Assembly: GCA_025360265.1 (NCBI GenBank)
Contig: JANYCP010000353.1
Location: forward strand, 1-7,687
Direction of reading: 5' to 3'
Length of the DNA stretch: 7,687 nucleotides
Source: Gemmatimonadota bacterium
GTDB taxonomy: Bacteria > Gemmatimonadota > Gemmatimonadetes > Gemmatimonadales > GWC2-71-9
Part shown: one piece after another, positions 1 through 5,923 of the stretch
Numbering within the stretch: position 1 is the first letter of the stretch
How the letters are laid out: each line of letters begins with the position of its first letter
The notes under the pieces: model-generated
Seen by the model: the letters and a program-made list of their open reading frames with translations, nothing else
The model's database searches: none
What the model was told of the DNA's origin: nothing
Translations under genes and position numbers: made by a program

Positions 1-1290
1 GGATCATACATCATCAAGCGAGACCAGCCATACGGCCGACTCGCCAAGAATCTGCTCGAAAAGCAGGTCTTCCCCGATTCACGGCTCAGCACGTACGACG
101 ACAGCGGCTGGACGATGGGCTTGATGATGCTGGTGGATGTCGTTGCCATTGCCGACTCGTCCATCCTCAAGGTGAGCACGACACCGGCGGGTGCGGCTCC
201 GCCGAATGGCACTATGGCTGGTACCGGCACCGCCGGCATCGCGATCGCGCACTACGGCTCGAACAACATGATATCGTTCCGCTACAAGTTGAAGAACATT
301 CCAATGAAGATCGCGGAGAAGAGCTTCACTTCGGACGGTGTCGACTTCCCCGCCGGATCGTTCGTACTGTCCGACATGACCAACGCCGCAGCCGTGCGCG
401 CCGCAGTCCAGGAGTTCGGGCTTACCGCGAGCGCTCTTACCGCCGCGCCGACCGTGGCGATGCACGACGCCGACGTGCCTCGCATCGCCATCTACTCGCA
501 GTGGGGCAACACCCAGGATCTCGGCTGGTATCGCCTCACGTTCGACAAGTTCAATGTGCCCTATGACCTGATCTTCAAGGAACGCGTCAAGAAGGGAAAC
601 CTCAAGGCCGACTACGACGTGATCCTGATGGCCGACCAGCAGATGTCGCGGCAGAACGTGATGCAGGCCGCTGCCGCTCGCCCCCAGCCCTACAAGGCGA
701 CGGACAAGTACAGGTTTCTCGGCATGTACGGCGAGACCGACGACATGAGCGGTGGCTTCGGCCAGGTCGGCGTCGATGCGTTCGGCGCGTTCCTCGAGGC
801 AGGTGGCACCATGATCGCAATCGGGGCCTCGGCGCGCTTCCCGATCGATTTCGGCTGGGCACACACGGTGGATGTGGAAGCAGTCACGGTGCCGCCGGGA
901 TTGGCGGGGGCCGCGACCGTGGTGTTCAATGCTGAGCATCCGATCGTCCAGGGCGCCATCGCTCGCACCGACCACCCGACGTTCTACGGCTACAAGGATC
1001 GCACGATCCCGATGAAATACGTCGGCGGGCAGCCCTTCCGTGTCGGCGTATCCGACCAGAACAATGTGCTCGCCAGGTATGTCGGTGGTGACGCGTCAGT
1101 ACTCTCTGGACTCATGACCGGTGCCGATGCGCTGCGGGATCGCGTGTTTGCCGTTGATGTGCCGGGAGCGAATCACGGCAAGGGGCGGGTGGTGCTGTTC
1201 TCCAATAATCCGATCTATCGCTGGCAGAATCACGGTGAGTTCAACATGGTGTTCAATACGGTGCTGAACTGGAATGACGTGACGAATTGA
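1..1290 (+). CDS. M14-family zinc carboxypeptidase-like protein, C-terminal part (5' end outside window)
   Basis: The frame is open from the first base, so this is the last 429 residues of a longer protein; the ATG at 115 is internal. Residues 1-55 (YIIKRDQPYGRL, then TYDDSGWTMG and VDVVAIAD) resemble the segment just after the catalytic domain in large secreted M14 metallocarboxypeptidases of Gemmatimonadota and related bacteria. I recognise this from memory. Residues from about 158 (VPRIAIYSQWGNTQDLGWYR) to the end look like the glutamine-amidotransferase/ThuA-like alpha/beta domain that follows the peptidase in these proteins: ADYDVILMADQ forms a core strand, and GKGRVVLFSNNPIYRWQNHG lies near the C-terminus. 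The zinc ligands (HxxE and a later His) and the catalytic Glu would lie upstream and cannot be checked. The inferred role is removal of C-terminal residues from peptides outside the cytoplasm. It converges on the TonB_C-like gene pair with 21 bases between stop codons. Family is likely; activity is unproven. Confidence 0.75.
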   Translation, partial: GSYIIKRDQPYGRLAKNLLEKQVFPDSRLSTYDDSGWTMGLMMLVDVVAIADSSILKVSTTPAGAAPPNGTMAGTGTAGIAIAHYGSNNMISFRYKLKNIPMKIAEKSFTSDGVDFPAGSFVLSDMTNAAAVRAAVQEFGLTASALTAAPTVAMHDADVPRIAIYSQWGNTQDLGWYRLTFDKFNVPYDLIFKERVKKGNLKADYDVILMADQQMSRQNVMQAAAARPQPYKATDKYRFLGMYGETDDMSGGFGQVGVDAFGAFLEAGGTMIAIGASARFPIDFGWAHTVDVEAVTVPPGLAGAATVVFNAEHPIVQGAIARTDHPTFYGYKDRTIPMKYVGGQPFRVGVSDQNNVLARYVGGDASVLSGLMTGADALRDRVFAVDVPGANHGKGRVVLFSNNPIYRWQNHGEFNMVFNTVLNWNDVTN

Positions 1291-1297
1291 GGTGGAT

Positions 1298-1328
1298 TGC
1301 CGGGCGTCGAGCTATTCACCGCCCGGCA
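1298..1328. terminator. Perfect 9-bp inverted repeat between convergent genes, possible bidirectional terminator
   Basis: TGCCGGGCG at 1298-1306 is exactly complementary to CGCCCGGCA at 1320-1328, with a 13-base loop. The stem starts 8 bases after the peptidase stop and encloses the TAG stop (1312-1314) of the leftward gene. A GC-rich stem between two convergent 3' ends fits a shared transcript end. There is no T-run on either side, so it is not a textbook Rho-independent terminator. It could instead protect 3' ends or be chance. Confidence 0.4.
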
Positions 1329-2067
1329 TGAACCCGTTCCGCACCACAGTCATGAACGTCCGCACCGGGACGCCGCTGATGCGCCCCGGTGCATACTCAC
1401 AACTCGCAATCACTGGTCGCATGATGTTGGTGAGCGATGGGTTGGTTGACGAGACAATAGTCACGCTCCCTGGTTCCACCTTCCCATCGGCACCAACGGT
1501 CACTCTTGCTGTGACGGACCCCGAATACTCCCTCGCCTGATCCATTACTGCGGAGACGACGGACTGAGGCGTCTGGGATCGGCTGCTGCTGATGGGTGGA
1601 AAGATCGGGCCCCTGGCGCAGCGGAATTGCCGGGGGTGCTCCTCGAGCAGTGTATCAGTGACCTCCAACGGCTCAGCCGGCAAAGGTGGCGGCAGAACGG
1701 CGATATCCTGCTCCAGCTCAGCCGTCGCTCGCAGCGAGGAGAGTGTCACACCGGGACCGATGAAATGAATCGTTTGAATGACACTCTGCGACTTCCTGCC
1801 GGTCGGCGGCTCCTCAAAGGTGCAGCCCGCAAGCTGCCGGGTCGCCGCACTGCGTGCGCCAAGCATTGAAATGGAATCGGCGCCAACAGCGCGGAGTGAC
1901 GATGTGTCTGGGCGTCCCTTGCTGTCGATCAGAAAGCTGACCTGGACGGTCCCGCGGATGTACCCGACTGGCGGCGATGGCGGCCGACAGCTCTTCACGC
2001 GAATGGTTTGGCCTGACGCCCCGTGCAACACACCCAACGCCGCAATTGTGGTTGGTACGAGCCTCAC
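1312..2067 (-). CDS. Secreted protein with two TonB C-terminal-like domains (downstream paralogue)
   Basis: This 251-residue protein starts at a GTG (2065-2067) that overlaps the stop of the preceding gene as GTGA, which implies translational coupling; GGGGTGGG just upstream may serve as ribosome binding site. A short hydrophobic start ending in HGASGQ looks like a signal peptide, so the product is probably periplasmic. Two halves each resemble the TonB_C fold. Residues 38-102 contain GTVQVSFLIDSKGRPDT, the RSAATRQLAGCTF helix and strand IQTIHF. Residues 183-243 contain SVTARVTVGADGKVEPGSV and ASCEYAPGRISGVPV. A Pro/Glu-rich linker (125-147, PPPLPAEPLEVTD) joins them. Cysteines 27, 82, 150 and 223 match cysteines 30, 85, 155 and 227 of the neighbour, suggesting two disulfides. 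It lacks the long Pro-Lys spacer and clear N-terminal anchor of a true TonB energy transducer. The fold assignment is by pattern, and the function is unknown. Confidence 0.7.
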   Translation of the reverse strand: MRLVPTTIAALGVLHGASGQTIRVKSCRPPSPPVGYIRGTVQVSFLIDSKGRPDTSSLRAVGADSISMLGARSAATRQLAGCTFEEPPTGRKSQSVIQTIHFIGPGVTLSSLRATAELEQDIAVLPPPLPAEPLEVTDTLLEEHPRQFRCARGPIFPPISSSRSQTPQSVVSAVMDQAREYSGSVTARVTVGADGKVEPGSVTIVSSTNPSLTNIMRPVIASCEYAPGRISGVPVRTFMTVVRNGFMPGGE

Positions 2068-2834
2068 GGCAACCCACCCCGATTGTTGAGTCCCGCCGTG
2101 GTGGCGACGATCGTCATCACGGTAACGCCGCCAATTCGGCCCGGGACATAGGTGCAGCTCGACAGCACGCCGACGAACAGATCGTGCATCATTGGGTTGT
2201 TCGAAGAAACAATGACAACGCCGTCGGGAACCACGCGCCCATCAAAACCGATGGTGAGTCTGGCCGACGCCTGCCCTGAATTCTGGCGAAGGAATGCCTG
2301 ATACGCGGCGTCGCGATCCTGGAGTGTACGATACACACCGGAAAACATCGGTAACGGCGGCGGCCGATCGCAGTCCAGGCGCCTCGGCCGCTCCTCCACG
2401 AGGCTATCGGTGGCTTCAATCGGATCGGCCGGCAGTTTGGGCCGGCGCACCACATCCAGCGGTGTCTCCGTTCCGGTTGCAATTGTTGCCGGGGTGACGA
2501 CCGTCGTCGCGCTGTCGAGTCGTACGGCTGACACGACGCGCTTGTCGCCATCAAGCTGATCCTTCGAGCGATCGAACCGGCAGGCGGAGAGTTGCCGGAC
2601 GCTCGCGCTCCGAAATCCGCCAACGCTCATGCCACGGACGGCGATGACGTCGATGGTATTGGTGTCGGCCTTTCCCTCGTTGTTGACGGTGAAGCGAAGT
2701 ACACCCTCCGCATGAATCACACCAATGGGCTCACGCGGGGCGACGCAGCTCTTGACCGGGTAGGACGCCTGGGCAACGCTGAATGCAGGGTCGGCGGGAA
2801 TCGCGACGAGGGCAACAATGAGCGCCATTCGCAT
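2064..2834 (-). CDS. Secreted protein with two TonB C-terminal-like domains (upstream paralogue)
   Basis: This 256-residue protein is the first gene of a leftward pair. The ATG at 2832-2834 follows a strong ribosome binding site (AAGGGGG, 6 bases away). A second in-frame ATG two codons on is less likely. The N-terminus (MRMALIVALVAIPADPAFSVAQA) is a signal peptide with a plausible cut after AQA. The first TonB_C-like half (about 38-106) has GVLRFTVNNEGKADT and FRSASVRQLSACRF. The second (about 187-246) has ASARLTIGFDGRVVPDGV, IVSSNNP and SSCTYVPGRIGGVTV. The linker KLPADPIEATDSLVEERP closely parallels that of the downstream gene, so the two arose by tandem duplication followed by strong divergence. 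All four cysteines (30, 85, 155, 227) are conserved between the two proteins. There is no proline-rich periplasm-spanning region, no lipobox and no internal membrane segment. The role is unknown: it could bind a TonB-box-like partner or simply reuse the fold. Confidence 0.7.
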   Translation of the reverse strand: MRMALIVALVAIPADPAFSVAQASYPVKSCVAPREPIGVIHAEGVLRFTVNNEGKADTNTIDVIAVRGMSVGGFRSASVRQLSACRFDRSKDQLDGDKRVVSAVRLDSATTVVTPATIATGTETPLDVVRRPKLPADPIEATDSLVEERPRRLDCDRPPPLPMFSGVYRTLQDRDAAYQAFLRQNSGQASARLTIGFDGRVVPDGVVIVSSNNPMMHDLFVGVLSSCTYVPGRIGGVTVMTIVATTAGLNNRGGLP

Positions 2835-2840
2835 AGTACA

Positions 2841-2847
2841 CCCCCTT
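2841..2847 (-). promoter_or_regulatory. Ribosome binding site of the TonB_C-like gene pair
   Basis: On the minus strand AAGGGGG lies 6 bases before the ATG at 2834. It is the clearest Shine-Dalgarno sequence in the window and supports that start over the in-frame ATG two codons further on. No convincing -35/-10 pair was found in the 71 bases between this gene and tag. GATAGT at about 2856-2861 is at best a weak -10 candidate. Confidence 0.6.
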
Positions 2848-2886
2848 AGGCGCTACTATCCGCGCCCAGAGGTTAAGGAATAACGC

Positions 2887-2906
2887 GTCGCCGAGCAAAC
2901 GGCGAC
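2887..2906 (-). terminator. Hairpin at the end of tag, possible intrinsic terminator
   Basis: GTCGCCG (2887-2893) pairs perfectly with CGGCGAC (2900-2906) across a 6-base loop. Read on the minus strand, the stem begins at the tag stop codon (2906-2908) and is followed by GCGTTATTCCTT, a loosely T-rich stretch. That arrangement fits a weak Rho-independent terminator separating tag from the TonB_C-like genes. The T-tract is interrupted, so some read-through is plausible. Confidence 0.45.
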
Positions 2907-3469
2907 TAGCGCAGCGTCTTGTGCCGGAAGCAGGTCGCCAGATGGTCGTTCACCAGCCCAGTGGCCTGCATGAACGCATAGCAAATGGTCGTGCCCACGA
3001 ACCGGAACCCTCGGCGCTTGAGATCCTTGCTCATCCTATCGGATTCGGGGGTGCTCGTTGGCACGCCGCCCTTCCCCTTTCGCCGGCCCTGAATCGGATC
3101 GAAGTCGACAAACTGCCAGATGTACTGATCGAAGGATCCGCATTCCTTCTGCACCGCCAGGAACGCTCGCGCATTGGTCACTGAACTCTCGATCTTGAGC
3201 CGGTTCCTCACGATGCCTGCGTCGAGCATCAGCCTCTCGATTCGCGCCGGCGTAAATCGCGCCACTTTGACCGGATCGAAACCGGCAAATGCCTTTCGAT
3301 AGTTCTCCCGCTTGTTGAGAATCGTCGCCCAGGAGAGTCCCGCCTGCGCCCCTTCAAGAATCAGGAATTCGAAGAAGATTTGATCGTCGTGAACGGGGGT
3401 GCCCCATTCACGATCGTGATACTTGATATCGAGTGGCGACGTGGGCCAGGAGCAGCGGACGCGTTTCAT
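2906..3469 (-). CDS. tag: DNA-3-methyladenine glycosylase I
   Basis: This cytoplasmic base-excision repair enzyme removes 3-methyladenine from alkylated DNA, leaving an abasic site. The 187-residue length matches E. coli Tag (187), and similarity to it from memory runs over the whole length: IKYHDREWGTPVHD, LEGAQAGLSWATIL, KRENYRKAFAGFDPVKVA, DAGIVRNRLKI, PTSTPESDRMSK, RRGFRFVGTTICYAFMQATG and LVNDH. The zinc-snap ligands are all present as Cys6, His18, His176 and Cys180. The base-pocket Glu39 and Trp47 correspond to E. coli Glu38 and Trp46, so the enzyme should be active. A small insert of basic residues (RRKGKGG, 129-135) replaces part of the E. coli loop before PTST. The ATG at 3467-3469 is favoured because it puts the first cysteine at the expected place. 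No good ribosome binding site precedes it. The gene is divergent from the SPFH gene and probably transcribed alone. Confidence 0.96.
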   Translation of the reverse strand: MKRVRCSWPTSPLDIKYHDREWGTPVHDDQIFFEFLILEGAQAGLSWATILNKRENYRKAFAGFDPVKVARFTPARIERLMLDAGIVRNRLKIESSVTNARAFLAVQKECGSFDQYIWQFVDFDPIQGRRKGKGGVPTSTPESDRMSKDLKRRGFRFVGTTICYAFMQATGLVNDHLATCFRHKTLR

Positions 3470-3530
3470 CCATCAAAGCTATAGCGAGTTACCTTATTCC
3501 GTCTGCCTTGCGATCCGACACTGAACAATC
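3470..3530. promoter_or_regulatory. Divergent intergenic region between tag and the SPFH gene
   Basis: These 61 bases must hold the promoters for both divergent genes unless they are transcribed from further away. The 8-base palindrome GCTATAGC (3478-3485) contains TATAGC, a possible -10 element for tag on the minus strand, but no fitting -35 hexamer lies 16-18 bases upstream. No clear promoter is visible for the rightward gene, and neither start codon has a good Shine-Dalgarno sequence. The assignment rests on position only. Confidence 0.35.
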
Positions 3531-4451
3531 ATGGGAGTCTACGTGACACCTCCGCTCTTGGTTCCGATGGGCTTCCTCGCCCTCGTCCTGTTCTACCTGA
3601 TACTTTCGAGTTTCTTCACCGTCAGCACGGCTCAGGTCGCAATCATCACCCGGTTTGGCAAGTTCCTCCGGGTCGCCGAGGCAGGGCTCAACTGGAAGCG
3701 GCCGTTCTTCGATCGCGTGGCCGGTCTCGTGTCATTACGGGTCAATCAGATCACGCTGACCATGGAGACCAAGACCAAGGACAACGTCTTCGTCACTATC
3801 CCAATTTCGGTGCAGAATCGGGTGCGCCCCGAAAAAGTCTACGACGCCTACTACAAGCTTGCCGATCCGGAGGCCCAGATTAAGTCGTACGTGGAACAGG
3901 TGATCCTGGGACACGTGCCTGGGATGACGCTGGATGAAGTCTTCGCTTCGCAGTCGAGCATTGCGGCGGCAGTCAAGCAGGAACTCGACTCCGACATGTC
4001 AGGATTCGGCTATGAGATTGTCAACGTATTGGTTACCGACATCGTGCCGGATGCCAAGGTCAAGTCGGCGATGAACGACATCAACGCCGCGCAGCGCGAG
4101 CAGGTCGCCGCCAACGCTCGGGGTGAGGCGGAGAAGATTCTGGTCGTGAAGAAGGCCGAGGCCGAAGCGGAGAGCAAGGCGCTGCAGGGCCAGGGCATCG
4201 CCAACCAGCGCAAGGCAATCATCGAAGGGCTTCAGGTGTCGATCGAGCAATTCCAGAAGGTCGTCGACGGTGCGTCGGCGCGTGAAGTCATGCAGCTGGT
4301 GATGGTGACGCAGTACTTCGACACGCTGAAGTCGATTGGCGAGAGCGACCGGACCAACACGTTGTTCCTGGCGCACTCACCGTCTGCCGTGAAGGACGTG
4401 TCGGATCAGATCATGGAGTCGATGTTGATCGCCAGCAAGGCAAACGGCTGA
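3531..4451 (+). CDS. SPFH/band-7 (stomatin-like) membrane protein of the HIR type
   Basis: This 306-residue protein has one N-terminal membrane segment (about residues 8-30, LVPMGFLALVLFYLILSSFF). An SPFH domain follows (about 31-165: STAQVAIITRFGKFLRVAEAG, TKTKDNVFVTIPISVQNRV, YKLADPEAQIKSYVEQVI). Next is a coiled coil rich in Ala/Glu/Lys (about 170-235: MNDINAAQREQVAANARGEA, VVKKAEAEAESKALQGQGIA), then a C-terminal segment with VMVTQYFDTLKSIG and SAVKDVSDQI. The C-terminal half recalls plant hypersensitive-induced-reaction proteins (MNEINAAARLRVAANEKAEA, LVTQYFDTMKEIG) more than HflK/HflC or classical stomatin. Such proteins oligomerise on membranes and organise microdomains or regulate proteases. 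The partner here is unknown, and no NfeD-type protease gene is adjacent. The ATG at 3531 gives the full hydrophobic segment; the in-frame ATG at 3567 would shorten it. Neither has a strong ribosome binding site. Confidence 0.9.
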   Translation: MGVYVTPPLLVPMGFLALVLFYLILSSFFTVSTAQVAIITRFGKFLRVAEAGLNWKRPFFDRVAGLVSLRVNQITLTMETKTKDNVFVTIPISVQNRVRPEKVYDAYYKLADPEAQIKSYVEQVILGHVPGMTLDEVFASQSSIAAAVKQELDSDMSGFGYEIVNVLVTDIVPDAKVKSAMNDINAAQREQVAANARGEAEKILVVKKAEAEAESKALQGQGIANQRKAIIEGLQVSIEQFQKVVDGASAREVMQLVMVTQYFDTLKSIGESDRTNTLFLAHSPSAVKDVSDQIMESMLIASKANG

Positions 4452-4491
4452 AACCTGCCGCCTGCCTCATACCGTTTTCATCGAACTGCGG
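4452..4491. other. Short convergent intergenic gap
   Basis: These 40 bases separate the 3' ends of the SPFH gene and the SusD gene. Only a 4-bp complementary pair (ACCG/CGGT) was found, with no T-run, so no terminator can be called here. Transcripts may end by Rho or overlap. Confidence 0.4.
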
Positions 4492-5907
4492 TTACGGATT
4501 GCGGTCAGTGCACGCCGCGAACTTCGGGTTGTTGATTTCGTCGAATGGAATCGGCAGGTTCACGTCATTGCCGAAGATTCCGCCCTTCGGATTGCCGTCC
4601 ACGAGATACTGCGCCCCGCCGCCGCCCGGGAACGTCGCATCGATCGTCCGGCCATACTGCCGGACGAGTCGACGCAGGTCGCTCAGGCGGTGGCCGGTAA
4701 GGTAGAGCCAGAATGCCCGCTCGCGGAACATCAGGTCGATGCGGGACGGCTGATCGCCCGGATCGTTGAGCGGATTGAGGAGATTGAAGCCGGGCAGGAG
4801 TCCGGTCGCCGCATTTGCCGCTGGGAACGGGGCCGGAAACACCTTGGTGAAGAGCGTCGTGGTGGCCCGGAGCGTGTTGAGCGTATTCAGCCATGTGGTT
4901 AGGTCATTGCTGACGAGCGCCGCCTCCGCCTCGATCAGCCGGGCCTCGACGCCAGTCGCCACGGGGATCGAGATCGATTCGTTGGCGTACTTCCCCTGGT
5001 CGTTCTGCGGCGTGGCGTTGTCGAAGCCCTTGTTGGTCGATGGCGCGCGCGCCCATGGCACCCGCGGGTCAAGTGCAGTACGGAAGTTGAGCCCATTGCC
5101 ACCGTCAAGATTGGCCACGCTGAAGCGCTTGTTGCTGTTCATGAACGAGTACACAGGGTTGTTCTGGCCGGCGACCGCGAGGTTGAAGGTGGAATTGTAG
5201 ACGAACGTGGTCGCGACTCCAGCCACGGCTGCCGCGGCCGCGGCCGGTTGATTCAGGTCGAGGAGCGCCCGCGCCTTGCCGATCTTGGCAAGGCTCGTCA
5301 CGGTCGAATTGGTCGGATAGGCAAGAGCCGAATCGAACCGGTTGAGGGCCAGCGTGAGCACCTGCGTCGTGGTCAACGGATCGCTGAACGTCAACGTGCC
5401 GTCCAGGCTGGCGATACTGATCGGCTGACCGTTGCAGTAATTCTCGCCCAGGCCGAGATAGACCAATCCCGCGAGTGAGTACATCTCGGCGATCCGCGAA
5501 TCGGCCTGCGGCGCCGTTGCGACCGCCTTGATCGCGTCGGCCGCCACCTCGGCCGAGCGGCGGGCGCGGTGCACCCGGCGGAACGCCCCGAGGAGCGAGC
5601 TGTTCTTGATGTCGATCGGGCCGCGATGATCGTACTCGATGCGAGTCGGAAAGGTCTCCGAGTTCGCCAGTTCGTCCGACATCGATCCCGAAATGAGCAA
5701 CAGGCTTTCCTGACCGCCATTGTCACCCATCATCCCCAGCGCGAAATCACCGATGGCGCCGGCGTAAAGGGCGGCGACCCCGGCCGGCGTTGTCGCGGCG
5801 GCCGGATCGATGATGTCCGGGTTGTTCACCTTGATGAGGTCGGTGGGTGAACAGCCAATCGCCACGAGCCCGACCAGGGCGATCTGGATGCGTACTTTGC
5901 GCGTCAT
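4492..5907 (-). CDS. SusD/RagB-family outer-membrane nutrient-binding lipoprotein
   Basis: This 471-residue protein is the surface lipoprotein that acts as a lid and substrate binder over the SusC barrel encoded just upstream. The N-terminus is a lipoprotein signal peptide with Cys19 in VAIGCSPTD. The -3 residue is Ala rather than the usual Leu, so the lipobox is slightly off consensus. Helical TPR-like segments typical of the family are seen at about 106-130, 138-157 (IAEMYSLAGLVYLGLGENYC) and 182-230. Two hallmark SusD segments appear late: EARLIEAEAAL (321-331) and FRERAFWLYLTGHRLSDLRR (394-413). The C-terminus has the usual NLPIPFDEINNPKF. A six-alanine run at 222-227 reflects GC-rich codons. 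The ATG lies 16 bases after the SusC stop, with GGAG at good distance. The substrate cannot be read from sequence; family members bind glycans or peptides. Confidence 0.93.
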   Translation of the reverse strand: MTRKVRIQIALVGLVAIGCSPTDLIKVNNPDIIDPAAATTPAGVAALYAGAIGDFALGMMGDNGGQESLLLISGSMSDELANSETFPTRIEYDHRGPIDIKNSSLLGAFRRVHRARRSAEVAADAIKAVATAPQADSRIAEMYSLAGLVYLGLGENYCNGQPISIASLDGTLTFSDPLTTTQVLTLALNRFDSALAYPTNSTVTSLAKIGKARALLDLNQPAAAAAAVAGVATTFVYNSTFNLAVAGQNNPVYSFMNSNKRFSVANLDGGNGLNFRTALDPRVPWARAPSTNKGFDNATPQNDQGKYANESISIPVATGVEARLIEAEAALVSNDLTTWLNTLNTLRATTTLFTKVFPAPFPAANAATGLLPGFNLLNPLNDPGDQPSRIDLMFRERAFWLYLTGHRLSDLRRLVRQYGRTIDATFPGGGGAQYLVDGNPKGGIFGNDVNLPIPFDEINNPKFAACTDRNP

Positions 5908-5917
5908 TGAAATTTCG

Positions 5918-5921
5918 CTCC
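5918..5921 (-). promoter_or_regulatory. Ribosome binding site of the SusD gene
   Basis: GGAG on the minus strand lies 10 bases before the ATG at 5907 and just after the SusC stop codon (5924-5926). It supports this start and independent initiation of the second cistron in a SusC-SusD transcript. Confidence 0.5.
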
Positions 5922-5923
5922 GG

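Noticed and set aside
79..975. Long leftward open frame (298 codons) opposite the M14 peptidase
   Set aside because: It lies wholly antisense to a recognisable coding frame. Its translation is rich in Arg, His and Val with no domain, signal peptide or ribosome binding site, which is usual for a shadow frame in GC-rich DNA.
2064..2834. Classical TonB energy transducer for the SusC
   Set aside because: There is no inner-membrane anchor kept after signal cleavage, no Pro-Lys/Glu-rich spanning region, and two domains instead of one. Calling it TonB would overstate the evidence.
3531..4451. HflK/HflC or flotillin assignment for the SPFH protein
   Set aside because: It lacks the flotillin EA-repeat length and the HflK Gly-rich N-terminus. 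The C-terminal QYFDTLKSIG segment fits HIR-like proteins better.
5228..5248. GC-rich GCCGCGGCCGC-type repeat as a regulatory or mobile element
   Set aside because: It is simply the codons for the alanine run in the SusD protein.
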